Source of the DNA: Novosphingobium mathurense
GTDB taxonomy: Bacteria; Pseudomonadota; Alphaproteobacteria; Sphingomonadales; Sphingomonadaceae
Direction: 5' to 3'
Length of the DNA: 63,982 nucleotides
Assembly (NCBI RefSeq): GCF_900168325.1
Contig: NZ_FVZE01000011.1
Coordinates: 1-63,982, forward strand
The position numbers were made by a program, and so were the translations under genes. A model generated the notes under the pieces. The model was not told where the DNA came from. It worked only from the letters and a program-made list of their open reading frames with translations, and did not search any database. Numbering within the stretch: the first letter of the stretch is position 1; each line of letters begins with the position of its first letter. Positions 33,557-42,783 of the stretch are shown here, piece after piece.

Positions 33557-33964
33557 ATGCCGCTCGACTTCTCTTCGCTTGCCCATGCCGTCTCCCGCCT
33601 CGAGGAGGGGCTGACGCGCTATCTGTCTGACACCTCGGACGCTCAGATCCGCGATGGCTTGATCCAACGCTTCGAGTTCACCTACGACCTCTCGCACAAG
33701 ATGTTGCGCAGAGCGCTGGAAGCCGCGGCGGCAAACCCCGAGGAAGTCGAGCGGATGAGTTTTCCAGAACTCATTCGCACCGGCGCGGAACTGGGCCTTG
33801 TGGCCGGAAATTGGCCAGACTGGCGCACTTACAGAGAAATACGCAAAATTACGTCGCACACTTACGACGAGGCCACAGCTCTGCAGGTTGCGCAAGCGAT
33901 CCCCTGCTTCCTTGATGAAGCACGCGCGCTCCTTGGTCGCCTGCAAAACCGACCGACCGCGTGA
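33557..33964 (+). CDS. nucleotidyltransferase substrate-binding (HEPN, HI0074-type) protein
   Basis: 135 residues, started at the ATG at 33557. It is a four-helix HEPN protein of the HI0074 type, with the signature RFEFTYDLSHKMLRR and the conserved loop YREIRKITSHTYDEATA. It overlaps the nucleotidyltransferase gene by four bases (GTGA). The pair resembles HI0073/HI0074 and the HepT/MntA class of toxin-antitoxin modules, in which the MNT enzyme modifies the HEPN partner. The RxxxxH ribonuclease motif of HepT is not obvious, so a toxin role is uncertain. Confidence 0.82.
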   Translation: MPLDFSSLAHAVSRLEEGLTRYLSDTSDAQIRDGLIQRFEFTYDLSHKMLRRALEAAAANPEEVERMSFPELIRTGAELGLVAGNWPDWRTYREIRKITSHTYDEATALQVAQAIPCFLDEARALLGRLQNRPTA

Positions 33965-34269
33965 CACGGGCGCTTGTCATTTCTGACAGCGAACGCAATG
34001 AAGTGCGCCGTGTCCTTTCAGCGCACCTGCCCCCGGATTTCCAGGTGCACGTGTTCGGCAGCCGGGCGGGCGGCTCACCCAAACCCTGGTCGGACCTTGA
34101 TCTAGCGCTGACGGGGCCAGTCCCCCTCCCCTTAGCGCTGCTTGCGGAACTGGCCGACGCCTTCGACGAAAGCGCCTTGCCGTTCAAAGTTGACCTCGTC
34201 GATCACAGGACAGTGAGCGAGGCGTTCAGTGCGATCATCGATGCCACTGCGATCCCCTTCAACCTTTGA
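33961..34269 (+). CDS. MNT-type nucleotidyltransferase
   Basis: 102 residues beginning with GTG in a GTGA overlap. The minimal nucleotidyltransferase motif GSRAGGSPKPWSDLDLAL supplies GS and two catalytic Asp, and the third acidic residue is in FKVDLVDH. It is a partner of the preceding HEPN protein, and together they form a toxin-antitoxin-like or modifying pair. Both are enclosed by a direct repeat derived from the PepSY gene end. Confidence 0.85.
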   Translation: MTRALVISDSERNEVRRVLSAHLPPDFQVHVFGSRAGGSPKPWSDLDLALTGPVPLPLALLAELADAFDESALPFKVDLVDHRTVSEAFSAIIDATAIPFNL

Positions 34270-34341
34270 TTGATGAGGAAGCGAGAGGTTTTGCCTCATA
34301 CTTCAGTCAAATCTCCTGGCATGGCGACAGAACGATCCGGG

Positions 34342-34389
34342 CCGAAACGCAAGACGAAGCAGCCGCATCCTGTAGCGACACACAGATAA
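34342..34389 (+). repeat. direct repeat, copy 2 (PepSY tail remnant)
   Basis: Encodes PKRKTKQPHPVATHR followed by TAA in an otherwise unused frame, a diverged duplicate of the PepSY C-terminus 0.9 kb upstream. It suggests that the HEPN/nucleotidyltransferase pair was inserted at, or duplicated with, the end of the PepSY gene. Confidence 0.65.
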
Positions 34390-34424
34390 GGAACCGCCGG
34401 CCTTGTCCACCCGTTGAGGCATGA

Positions 34425-34994
34425 ATGGACAAGATCAGGACATTCGCCGCAATGGCACCGGCGTTGATGCTCGTGGCATGCGGGCAGACGCAAACTATGC
34501 CCGACGACAACGAGGCAACGGGCTCAACCGGCTTCGAAACTGCCACAGAGCGGCATCAGGCACCTGAAACCGAAGCGAATGCCAGCAGTGATACGGCAAC
34601 GGAAACTGCGAAGTCTCAGCTGACGCCTGACGCCGAACGCGGCGAGACAGGTGCGCGCGACATCCTGCTGGATTTCGCCCGCGCGATTGAGCTGGGACAA
34701 TATGCCAAGGCCTGGGCCATGCTCAGCCCCGCGGACCGGGAGAAATGGAGCCAGCCCCGGTTCTCAGCCCTCTTCGCCGATCTGGACAAGCCCACCGTCG
34801 CCGTTCCCTCCGGAGTGATGGAAGGGGCTGCAGGCTCAAGCTATTATACGGCGCCGCTCACCGTCACCGGAAACGACAAGGACGGCCGTCCGGTCAGACT
34901 GGAAGGTCAGGGCCGGGTCAACGATGTTGACGGAGCCAGTCCAGCGCAGCTGCGCTGGCATTTCGAGTCCGTGAAGCTCGACTGGACGCACTGA
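34425..34994 (+). CDS. hypothetical lipoprotein
   Basis: 189 residues with a lipoprotein signal (residues 1-19, lipobox LVAC). Next comes a Thr/Glu-rich linker and a roughly 100-residue globular domain (ILLDFARAIELGQYAKAWAM, then PADREKWSQPRFSALFADLD). The fold resembles NTF2-like/DUF4019-type domains in its opening helix, but I do not recognise a family. It stands alone between the nucleotidyltransferase pair and the converging diguanylate cyclase gene. Confidence 0.75.
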   Translation: MDKIRTFAAMAPALMLVACGQTQTMPDDNEATGSTGFETATERHQAPETEANASSDTATETAKSQLTPDAERGETGARDILLDFARAIELGQYAKAWAMLSPADREKWSQPRFSALFADLDKPTVAVPSGVMEGAAGSSYYTAPLTVTGNDKDGRPVRLEGQGRVNDVDGASPAQLRWHFESVKLDWTH

Positions 34995-35048
34995 TTTCGA
35001 CCGGATTGTCTCACTGCCATCGCTGTTCGGCCAAGTCAGGGGCTTGCG

Positions 35049-36224
35049 TCAGTTGGCGACAGCGAGAGGCTCGGTTCGGGCCAGAACGATGCGATTGCGG
35101 CCGCTCGCCTTCGCCTGGTAGAGGGCGCTGTCCGCCGCTGCGAGCAAACCCGGAAGCTCGGTGCCGTCGGGGCCAAGTTCTGCGATGCCGATACTGACCG
35201 TCGCTTTCACGCCCAAGCCGGTCCGGGGATCGGCCGCCACTTCGGCAAAGCGGCCTGCCACGCCCTGGGCCACCGAAATCGCCTCGGCACTGGACCTGCA
35301 GGGCAGCAATGCGGCGAATTCCTCACCACCTATCCGAGCAAGGATAGTGCCCTCCCCAACCGTACGACGCGCGAAACGGGCGAAGAGCTTGAGCGCTTGA
35401 TCCCCCATGGCATGGCCGAACCGGTCATTGATCGACTTGAAATGATCGAGGTCGAAAGCCAGCAGAAAGACACGCGTTTGCGCGTGCGCCGACCGGATAT
35501 ATCGCTCACCCTCTTCGAAGAACCAGCGCCGGTTGCCCAGGCTGGTCAGGTAGTCGGTACGACTTGCCGCCAGCAACTGGGCATGGGTTTCCTCGCGCAG
35601 CAGGGCCATGAGCGCCATGGGCAGGCCGACCGAATAGAGCACGCCTGCATACATCGTGACAGTGCTGGCCGTGACCAAAAGGTGTGGCCCCACTGACGAC
35701 ACCAGAAGGGGCAGGATCAAGGCCCTGCCCGCATAGAACAGGGCGTGGACAGCCGCGAAGGCTACAACGATGCGCTGCGAGCGCAGGGCATGGAGGCGAT
35801 CGTTTCGCCACATTTCCCAGGCCGTCAGGCCACTGGCCAAGGCAATGGGTCCGGCACAGAAGTAGTGCCAAACTTCCTGCTGCCAGCGTGTGCCGGCAAA
35901 CGCCCACGCCAGTGCAAGGGCGACAAGCAACGCCAGCGAGATCGCTCGGCGCCTGTGGCCGCCAAGCGCTGCGACGCCTTCGAAAAGCAGGAGATACCCC
36001 GAGAGCATGATCATGCTGGCAGCGATCGCACCCAAGGTGCCGGGAAGGTGGAAGCGAGCCATTGCCAGAATGCAGCCGGTCGCGAGGGTGGCAAAGCCCG
36101 CGGCAAGGAAGTGCAGTTCTTTCCTGCGCTCGGGCCGGGCACGACATTCCCAGAGCGTCATACCGGCGCTGAGCAGCAGAGTTCCAATGGCAAGGAAATA
36201 GAGGGTAGAAAGGTCAAAGCGCAT
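35049..36224 (-). CDS. membrane-bound diguanylate cyclase (GGDEF)
   Basis: 391 residues from the ATG at 36224. About six transmembrane helices fill residues 1-200. The GGDEF domain follows, with GGEEF in ARIGGEEFAALLPC, the preceding FDLDHFKSINDRFGHAMGD and the closing SIGIAELGPDG, LLAAADSALYQAKASGRN. All residues for c-di-GMP synthesis are present. The RxxD inhibitory site just before GGEEF is absent, so product inhibition is unlikely. The membrane part has no named sensor domain that I recognise. Confidence 0.9.
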   Translation of the reverse strand: MRFDLSTLYFLAIGTLLLSAGMTLWECRARPERRKELHFLAAGFATLATGCILAMARFHLPGTLGAIAASMIMLSGYLLLFEGVAALGGHRRRAISLALLVALALAWAFAGTRWQQEVWHYFCAGPIALASGLTAWEMWRNDRLHALRSQRIVVAFAAVHALFYAGRALILPLLVSSVGPHLLVTASTVTMYAGVLYSVGLPMALMALLREETHAQLLAASRTDYLTSLGNRRWFFEEGERYIRSAHAQTRVFLLAFDLDHFKSINDRFGHAMGDQALKLFARFARRTVGEGTILARIGGEEFAALLPCRSSAEAISVAQGVAGRFAEVAADPRTGLGVKATVSIGIAELGPDGTELPGLLAAADSALYQAKASGRNRIVLARTEPLAVAN

Positions 36225-36382
36225 CGCAGGCACCGAAGTTTCCCTGCGTCTATGCGCAATCCGGAAATTTCCTCTTAACGCCGGGCAAGAGTTCGACCCA
36301 ATGCCCTTGCGCGGTTTTTGGAGACCTGTTCGCAGCCTTCGAACAACGATCCGCAGGGGGGCGACCGGATCTGTTGCCGGCC

Positions 36383-37102
36383 TCAGGCCGTGCTCACGAC
36401 ACGGAAGACCTCGCCGGATCCCGCATCGCGCACCAGATCGACGCTGGTGCCATTCCAGTGATAATCGAGGTGTCGTCCCTGGACGGGATCGGAAGCGCCA
36501 TCGGGGTAGAACAGGCCGACGCATTCGCCGCCGTCATGCCGGATACTGGGATAGACGATGCCATCGCAACCGGCAGCCTTGAGCGCGGACGCGATACCCT
36601 GCGATGCGGTATAGCTATCGGGATCGAGGGCAGGACATTGCGCGGCGCCCGGCCTGAGATCGTGCAAGTTTGCGCCCACTGTCAGGACGATCTCACGGAA
36701 CTGCGAGGTCCATCCCGGCGCTTCGGCGGTGCGGGCCATGAACCGGGCATGGTGATGGATCGTCTCGAACAGCGCGGTTTCGAACGAATTGCCGACATAG
36801 AGGACACCGTAGCTGCCATCGGTGAAGCGGCTTGCACGATCGGTGCTGACGTGGGTGAACGGCGCCATCAGGTAGGACGCGCCGTGACCGCCGACCCGGC
36901 GCTCAACCGGCACAAGATCGAGATTGCCGATCGTCGCCATGATCCGCGGATTGGTTTTCTGTTCTGCCGAGAGCAGCAGCGGCCAATCTGCGGGATCGGC
37001 AATATCCTCGAACAGGTCGATGGGGGGAAAGGTCCTGCGGATGATGCGGACCGCACCTTTCCACTCGACCCGCGTAACCTGCAAAGCCTTCGGATCGGTC
37101 AC
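36383..37102 (-). CDS. RES-domain toxin
   Basis: 239 residues beginning with GTG in a GTGA overlap with the antitoxin stop. The RES domain shows TFPPIDLFEDIADPADW, the Arg in THVSTDRASRFTDGSYGVLY, and the Glu cluster in VGNSFETALFETIHHHARFM. RES toxins degrade NAD+ or ADP-ribosylate a target. The upstream MbcA/ParS-type protein is the usual antitoxin, and gene order (antitoxin first) is normal. No sign of decay is visible. Confidence 0.9.
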   Translation of the reverse strand: MTDPKALQVTRVEWKGAVRIIRRTFPPIDLFEDIADPADWPLLLSAEQKTNPRIMATIGNLDLVPVERRVGGHGASYLMAPFTHVSTDRASRFTDGSYGVLYVGNSFETALFETIHHHARFMARTAEAPGWTSQFREIVLTVGANLHDLRPGAAQCPALDPDSYTASQGIASALKAAGCDGIVYPSIRHDGGECVGLFYPDGASDPVQGRHLDYHWNGTSVDLVRDAGSGEVFRVVSTA

Positions 37103-37512
37103 CAGGCGCCGCGTTCGGCATCGAGATAGCGGCGCACCCGCATGATGTCGGTCAACTCTCCGCCGAGCATGACATCGAGCGCGCTCGCTCCGGCAAAGGC
37201 GGCGTTGCCCGCCCTGACCCAGGCATAGCCGCGCCCCGCTTCGGAAAAGATGATCCTGAGCGCCTTGTGTATGCCCATCAGGTTCGAGAGCCGCGTCGCG
37301 CCGTCGCGCGAGATGCGGCCCGGCCCTTGCGCCTTCCAGCGCCGATAGCTGCGCACCGGCATGTCGAGCAGCGTCGCCGCCTGCTCGTCGGTCAGGTCCC
37401 ATTTGCCGAACAGGTTCAGCACGGCGCGGAACATCGCCGCCGCTTCATCCTGGGTAATCGGATCGGGCCGGAAAGACCCGCGGACTGTATCAATGGGTTC
37501 AAGAGCCAGCAT
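37099..37512 (-). CDS. Xre/MbcA/ParS-family antitoxin (DUF2384)
   Basis: 137 residues started at the ATG at 37512. It has an N-terminal Xre-like helix-turn-helix (LTDEQAATLLDMPVRSYRRW) and a C-terminal DUF2384 domain that normally contacts the RES toxin (GIHKALRIIFSEAGRGYAWV, then SALDVMLGGELTDIMRVRRY). It should repress the operon from the palindromic site just upstream. It pairs with the RES toxin through a 4-base overlap. Confidence 0.9.
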   Translation of the reverse strand: MLALEPIDTVRGSFRPDPITQDEAAAMFRAVLNLFGKWDLTDEQAATLLDMPVRSYRRWKAQGPGRISRDGATRLSNLMGIHKALRIIFSEAGRGYAWVRAGNAAFAGASALDVMLGGELTDIMRVRRYLDAERGAW

Positions 37513-37521
37513 GGCATTTCT

Positions 37522-37560
37522 CCATATGGCACTATATACACCATATGATGCCATATGGCA
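37522..37560 (-). promoter_or_regulatory. operator/promoter of the Xre-RES operon
   Basis: CCATATGG occurs at 37522-37529 and within the 12-bp palindrome TGCCATATGGCA at 37549-37560, with CCATATGATG between them at 37541. A TATATA at 37533-37538 could be the -10 element. The repeats end 10 bases before the antitoxin ATG, as expected for autorepression. Confidence 0.65.
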
Positions 37561-37670
37561 AAGCATGCTGCGCTTGCCAGAAACCTCGTCGTGCGTATGG
37601 CCGACAGGGGGGAACCCGTCAGCCGCCGCGCAGCAACTGACGGATTTCGCGCTTCACGCCCTGATCGCGG

Positions 37671-39143
37671 TCAATAGACGAATTCGGTCTTGCGGCCGTT
37701 GATGATGATCTCGCGCGTCGAATGGATCGGCCATAGCGGCTCAGGCAGGGTCGCATCGAAGGCGTCGACGCGCTCTTTCATCGCACGCACGCGCTCTGGC
37801 TGCCGGGCGGCCAGGTCGTTCCGCTCCCACGGATCGGCCACGATGTCGTAGAGGTGCGTCTGCTTCCAATCGTCCGAGTGCCACAGCTTGTAACGCCCCT
37901 CGCGGATGACGCGGACCGGCCGCTGGTCCCACATCAGCGTGCGGGGCGCGCTGTTCGGCGCGGCAATCGTGTCCAGCAGGTCGATGCCCTCAAGCTCGCC
38001 CGGGATCGGAGTATCCGGGGCCACGGCGTCGAGGATGGTCGGCGCGATGTCCAGCGAACTCACCGGCGCATCGATGGTGCCGCGCGTCTTGAGCCCGGCA
38101 GGCCAGGACATCATGAACGGCACGCGCGTTCCCCCTTCCAGGTACGTGAATTTGCCTGCGCCCCACGGGTGATGGGCATCGCAATACCCGAATTGAACCG
38201 GGCACCCGTTGTCCGACAGGAAAATCACCAGCGTGTTGTCGCGAACCCCTTCGTCGCCCAGCGTCTTGAGAATGCGGCCCACGCCGACATCGAGCGCATC
38301 GATCATGGCCACGTAAGTGCGGCGCACCGGGTCCACGATCTCGCTGTGACGATCATAGTAGGTTTGCGGGACCTGCATCGGCCAGTGCGGCGCATTGTAG
38401 GCCACATAGGTGAAGAAGGGCTGCTTGCTGGCGGCGCTGCGCTTGATGAAGTCGACGGTGCGTTCGGTGATCGTCTCGGTGAGGTACTGATGCGGTTGCT
38501 CGACGATCTTCATTTCGGGCCCGTCGAACAGACGTCCGCCGCCCTCGCGCTCCCGGGGTTCGTAACGGTCCGCCTTGGTGGGCGTGGTGACGATGCCGGG
38601 CGTATCGGGATCGGCGTAGATCGTCTCTCCGGCCAGAAAGCCGAAGAACTCGTCGAAGCCCCGCCGCGTCGGATAGAACTGGGGATCGGCACCCTGATGC
38701 CATTTGCCGAAGGCGGCCGTGCGATACCCTTGTGGCTTCAGGCGCTCCGCGATGGTCGGAACGTCCGTCGGCAGGCCCGCCCCGGCATTCTCGTTGCCAC
38801 GATCGACGATGTTGTACATGAAGCCGTAGCGCATCGGCATGCGTCCGCTCAGCAGCCCTGCGCGGGACACGGCGCAAATCGATGCGGTGACGTAGCCGGC
38901 GGAGAAATTGACGCCCTGCTCGCCGATACTGTCGATGTTGGGCGTCCTGATCGTTCCCGCCCGATTGATCGAGACGTCCGTCCACGGCAGGTCGTCGACC
39001 AGGATCACCACCACATTGGGACGAGAGGCCTCGCGCGGCTCGACTCTGGCGAGGGACGAAGAAGGGGCGTCGACGGTTGCGCATCCGGTCAGGCCAACCA
39101 TGCTGACGGCACCAGCCAGGGCGAAAAGTGCCTTCCTGCTCAT
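37671..39143 (-). CDS. sulfatase, lipoprotein, with unusual CAVSR active site
   Basis: 490 residues from the ATG at 39143, with a lipobox LTGC near residue 20. It has the type I sulfatase fold: metal ligands in VVILVDDLPW, the formylglycine region SICAVSRAGLLSGR, FGKWHQG, NAPHWPMQVP, and LSDNGCPVQFG. The modification motif is normally CxPSR or CxASR; here the third position is Val. It is the last of three sulfatase genes joined by ATGA overlaps (39140-39143). The substrate is unknown; sulfated polysaccharide or steroid are options. Confidence 0.88.
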   Translation of the reverse strand: MSRKALFALAGAVSMVGLTGCATVDAPSSSLARVEPREASRPNVVVILVDDLPWTDVSINRAGTIRTPNIDSIGEQGVNFSAGYVTASICAVSRAGLLSGRMPMRYGFMYNIVDRGNENAGAGLPTDVPTIAERLKPQGYRTAAFGKWHQGADPQFYPTRRGFDEFFGFLAGETIYADPDTPGIVTTPTKADRYEPREREGGGRLFDGPEMKIVEQPHQYLTETITERTVDFIKRSAASKQPFFTYVAYNAPHWPMQVPQTYYDRHSEIVDPVRRTYVAMIDALDVGVGRILKTLGDEGVRDNTLVIFLSDNGCPVQFGYCDAHHPWGAGKFTYLEGGTRVPFMMSWPAGLKTRGTIDAPVSSLDIAPTILDAVAPDTPIPGELEGIDLLDTIAAPNSAPRTLMWDQRPVRVIREGRYKLWHSDDWKQTHLYDIVADPWERNDLAARQPERVRAMKERVDAFDATLPEPLWPIHSTREIIINGRKTEFVY

Positions 39144-41044
39144 TCGCCGGCTCCAGTCTTGCTCGGCAGAGAGTTCATGTCGAAGATTTTCATCGAGGGT
39201 TCGTACCGTCCCAGCAGCACTGCCTCGAGGTAGATCGCGCAATTGCGCACGAACATATAAGCGTCTTCCTTGGCCTGCACGATCGCGGGCATCGCCGCAC
39301 GTGCCAGCGCCGGGGCGACATAGGTCAGCGCGTTGATCGCCTGCAGCCGAACCGCATCGGACTGATCCTTGCCGAGCAACGCGACCAGAGCGTCGACGCC
39401 CTGTCGTCCCATCCCGACGTGGGTTGCCGCTTCGGCCAGAACGACGCGAACCTGCGGGACCTGTTCGGCCTGCAGGGCCGCACCGATTGCCTGCGCGGCT
39501 GCACTGGCAGCTTCCCCGAGGATCAGCAGACCCGTTGCCGCCCAGTAGCGCATCAGCGGATCGGCGTGCGTCAGAAGCGACCCGAAATGGCTTGCCTGAG
39601 CGGCGTCCGCCCTTGCTGCCGATGCCGCCAGCGCCATGATGGCCGGCAAGGGATAGGCCCCGTGCTCACGGCTCGCGTCATAGCCTTCGCCGGCCATTCC
39701 CTCGGCAATGAACCCGTTGTCGTTAATGGCGATCATCTGTGCGTCGAGCGCGCGGCTCATTTCCGCCAACTGCCTGCTGAATGCCGGATCCCCGGCAAGG
39801 TTGTGCACCTCGTCCGGATCGCTTTCAAGGTCGTAGAACTCCTCGTAGCCCCGTGGCTCGAAGAAGCGCGACTGGGCAGCGTTGCACTCCCCGGCCAGCC
39901 AGGCCCGCTCGTAAGCCTGATAGCCCTTGGCCAACCACGCGAAGGCCTGATGCTGGCCGCAGGGACGGTGCGGCGCATAGTTGCGGATATAGCGAAAGCG
40001 CCCGTCGGTAACCGTGCGCACGAAGTCGTAACGTTCGTCCATGCGATTGCGCATGCCGAAGGCATATTGCCGGGCCGGCGCGCACTGCCGTCCAAGGAAC
40101 GCGTGGCCCTGCATGGTGGCGGGGGATTTCCGTCCTGCGAGCGACAGCACCGTCGGCGCGAGGTCGATAAAACTGACCGGGCTTTCTTCGACGCTGCCCG
40201 GCGGGTTGGGCGAAAGATGCGCAAACTTCGCAGGCACGCGCACGATCATCGCGCAGCGCAGGCCTTCGTCATAGCAATAGCGCTTGGACCGCGGCATGAC
40301 CCCGCCGTTGTCCGAGTAGTAGAAAACGATCGTGTCCTCGGCGAGACCGTCCGCCTCGAGTTCTCCAAGCCGTGCGCCGACTTCACCGTCCATCCGCGTC
40401 ATCAGGTTGTAGTAGCTGGCGAAATCCTGCCGTATCTCCGGCAAGTCGGGAAGGTAGGCCGGGACGCGCACGTCGGCGGGCGTCACATCGCCATCCGTCG
40501 GCTTGAAAATGCGCGATTCATGCGTGGTCATGAGATTGAAGACCGAAAGGAACGGCTTGCCCTCAGGACGGTCGCGCCAGTGCGCGTCATGGCCCTGGCG
40601 GTCCCAGATCGCCTGTGGGTCAACGTCGCAATTGTAGTCGGTCTTCGCGTTGTTCGTGCAGAAGTAACCTGCTTCGCGCATCAGTTCGGGATAGGTCCGG
40701 ATCTCCTCGGGCACATGCGCAAGGGCGCGCATGTGCCCGGCGGGACCGCAGCTCTCCGGGTACACCCCGGTGAGAATGCCGAAGCGCGACGGCGCGCAGA
40801 CCGGTGCGTTGGAATAGACATTGCGATAGAGGATCCCTTCGCCCGCGAGGCGGTCCAGCACCGGCGTGCGTGCGATCGGATCGCCGTAAGCCCCGATGAA
40901 GGGATTGTTGTCTTCACTCACGATCCACAGGATGTTGGGACGCGCCTCGCCATCGTTCCACGTCGCGCCGGACACTTTCGTGGCGAACGCGAGCGCAGCA
41001 GCGCCGGAAAGAACCTGCCTGCGATTGATCCCGCCCCGCCTCAT
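39140..41044 (-). CDS. sulfatase with Tat signal and C-terminal repeat domain
   Basis: 634 residues. A twin-arginine signal (INRRQVLSGAAALAFA) exports it folded. The sulfatase domain has LWIVSEDNNPFIGAYG, the formylglycine motif VCAPSRFGILTG, VFYYSDNGG and a following Asp/Asn metal pair. The C-terminal 130 residues are Ala-rich helices that look like HEAT repeats (RYWAATGLLILGEAASAAAQ, ALVALLGKDQSDAVRLQAIN). Start and stop overlap the neighbouring sulfatases by four bases each, so the three are translated together. Confidence 0.9.
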   Translation of the reverse strand: MRRGGINRRQVLSGAAALAFATKVSGATWNDGEARPNILWIVSEDNNPFIGAYGDPIARTPVLDRLAGEGILYRNVYSNAPVCAPSRFGILTGVYPESCGPAGHMRALAHVPEEIRTYPELMREAGYFCTNNAKTDYNCDVDPQAIWDRQGHDAHWRDRPEGKPFLSVFNLMTTHESRIFKPTDGDVTPADVRVPAYLPDLPEIRQDFASYYNLMTRMDGEVGARLGELEADGLAEDTIVFYYSDNGGVMPRSKRYCYDEGLRCAMIVRVPAKFAHLSPNPPGSVEESPVSFIDLAPTVLSLAGRKSPATMQGHAFLGRQCAPARQYAFGMRNRMDERYDFVRTVTDGRFRYIRNYAPHRPCGQHQAFAWLAKGYQAYERAWLAGECNAAQSRFFEPRGYEEFYDLESDPDEVHNLAGDPAFSRQLAEMSRALDAQMIAINDNGFIAEGMAGEGYDASREHGAYPLPAIMALAASAARADAAQASHFGSLLTHADPLMRYWAATGLLILGEAASAAAQAIGAALQAEQVPQVRVVLAEAATHVGMGRQGVDALVALLGKDQSDAVRLQAINALTYVAPALARAAMPAIVQAKEDAYMFVRNCAIYLEAVLLGRYEPSMKIFDMNSLPSKTGAGE

Positions 41045-42783
41045 TCTCCGGACCGCCCACCGGGGATGTAGGTCTTGCCTTCCTCGTCCGCCTTCAGCTT
41101 CTCGGGCGTGTCGCGATAATAGCCGTTGAAGGCCGTGGGCAGGTTGGGCTTCGTGTACCAGTCGGCGGGGAAGTCCGCCGCGTGCGGCCCATCGACATTG
41201 CGTTTGACGATACCTTCGCTGAACTTCTCGGTATAGGGAATGTGATGCTCGCCCTGCCTGTTGGCAAGCTGATCGAACAACGCCTTTCGCAAGGTGACCT
41301 TGGTTTCGAGATGCTTCGGATCGTCGATCAGGTTGTGCATTTCCTCCGGGTCATGACGCACATCGTAGAGTTCCTCGATGTCCCAGATACCGTGGTACTG
41401 GATATACTTCATCCCATCGCGCTCGATCGCAAAAGTGGTCGGCGTCTGCGGGAAGGACACATCCCAGTAGTACTCGTAGACGAAGTCGCCCGGGTTCCAG
41501 TCCTTTGCGGCCGTCTTGCCCTCGGCGAGCGACAGGAAGCTGCTGCCTTCCATCTGCGCGGGCTTGGCAACGCCTGCTGCATCGAGAAAGGTTGGCGCCA
41601 GATCCAGGTTGCGCACCAGCGCCTGGTTGACCGCACCGGCGGGAATGGTTCCGGGCGCGTATACCAGCAACGGCACGCGCACCGACGGTTCATAGGCGTT
41701 GCGCTTGTCGATCAGGCCATGATCGCCGACCATGAAACCGTTGTCCGAATAGAACACGACCATCGTGTTCCGCTCCAGACCGTTGTCGCGCAGGTAATGC
41801 AGGATCTTGCCGAGGCTCTCGTCGACGGGGGAAAGCGTTGCGTAATAGTCGCGCAGGTAGTCGGTCATTTTCCGGTCGGTATGATACGGAAAGTCGATGC
41901 CGTGCCAGCTGTTGCGCTGGTTTCGCACCCAGACCGGCTTGCCCGCATTGTTTTCCGGCGTGTTGGCCGCCGAAGCTGGCAGCGTCACCTTCAGGTCCGC
42001 GTACTGATCCTTGTAGCGCAGCGGCGGCTCCGGGTCGGAGTGGACCGCCTTGTGGCTCAGGTAGAGGAAGAACGGGCGGCTCCGGTCGCGTCCCTGCTTG
42101 AGCCAGTCGAGCGCATAATCGGTCAGTTCGTCGGTGATGTAACCCGTGCGGTTGACGTGCGTGCCGTCGACGTTGAGCTGCTGGCGCTTGCCCGCCGCCA
42201 CTTCGGCGGGCGAGAGCCGTTCCGTCGGCCAATAAGTGCCCTGCCCCGCGAAACTGACCCACCGATCGAAGCCGGGCCGGGGTGCATCGGTGGCATCGCC
42301 CATGTGCCATTTGCCGAAGAAGGCGGTCTGGTAGCCTGCCTGTTGCAGATAGCTCGGGAAGAAGGTCAGGCCCTTCTCGCTCGAATTGCTGTTGTCGATC
42401 ACGCCGTGGTTGCGCGCGGTTTCACCGGTCAGGATGGTGGCCCGGCTCGGGCTGCAGAGCGAGGATGTCACCACGGCATTGGGAAAATACGTCCCGTTCC
42501 TGGCGAGGTAGTCGATATTGGGCGTCTGAAGGCCCGGCGTCAGGAAGCCCATGGCATCGAAGCGCAAATCGTCGACCAGCACGAAGATCATGTTCATCTG
42601 CTGATGCTCTGCCTGCGGGACGGACCGGGCGCTCGCAGCCACGGGCGTCCGGGCCGGCGCCTTCGCGCTCAGCGGCGAAACCGCCGCCATGGCCGCTGCG
42701 CCCGCAAGCGCGATGGCACGAAACAGCTTCTTGGGACGCCTGCCGAGGCCGGGCAGCTTCGGCGGATTCGAGTCTTTCACCAT
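41041..42783 (-). CDS. sulfatase, first gene of the sulfatase operon
   Basis: 580 residues from the ATG at 42783, which has GAGGAG eight bases upstream; the frame is open to 42909 but without a second site. It has an N-terminal signal (FRAIALAGAAAMAAVSPLSA), the metal site MIFVLVDDLRFDAMGF, the formylglycine motif LCSPSRATILTG, FFGKWHMGD, VVFYSDNGFMVGDHG. It probably cleaves sulfate esters in the periplasm. No maturase (FGE or anSME) gene is in the window. Confidence 0.92.
   Translation of the reverse strand: MVKDSNPPKLPGLGRRPKKLFRAIALAGAAAMAAVSPLSAKAPARTPVAASARSVPQAEHQQMNMIFVLVDDLRFDAMGFLTPGLQTPNIDYLARNGTYFPNAVVTSSLCSPSRATILTGETARNHGVIDNSNSSEKGLTFFPSYLQQAGYQTAFFGKWHMGDATDAPRPGFDRWVSFAGQGTYWPTERLSPAEVAAGKRQQLNVDGTHVNRTGYITDELTDYALDWLKQGRDRSRPFFLYLSHKAVHSDPEPPLRYKDQYADLKVTLPASAANTPENNAGKPVWVRNQRNSWHGIDFPYHTDRKMTDYLRDYYATLSPVDESLGKILHYLRDNGLERNTMVVFYSDNGFMVGDHGLIDKRNAYEPSVRVPLLVYAPGTIPAGAVNQALVRNLDLAPTFLDAAGVAKPAQMEGSSFLSLAEGKTAAKDWNPGDFVYEYYWDVSFPQTPTTFAIERDGMKYIQYHGIWDIEELYDVRHDPEEMHNLIDDPKHLETKVTLRKALFDQLANRQGEHHIPYTEKFSEGIVKRNVDGPHAADFPADWYTKPNLPTAFNGYYRDTPEKLKADEEGKTYIPGGRSGE

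Noticed and set aside
33557..34269. Calling the HEPN/nucleotidyltransferase pair a proven HepT-MntA toxin-antitoxin system
   Set aside because: The HEPN protein belongs to the HI0074 branch and the HepT ribonuclease motif is not evident, so only the pairing is claimed.
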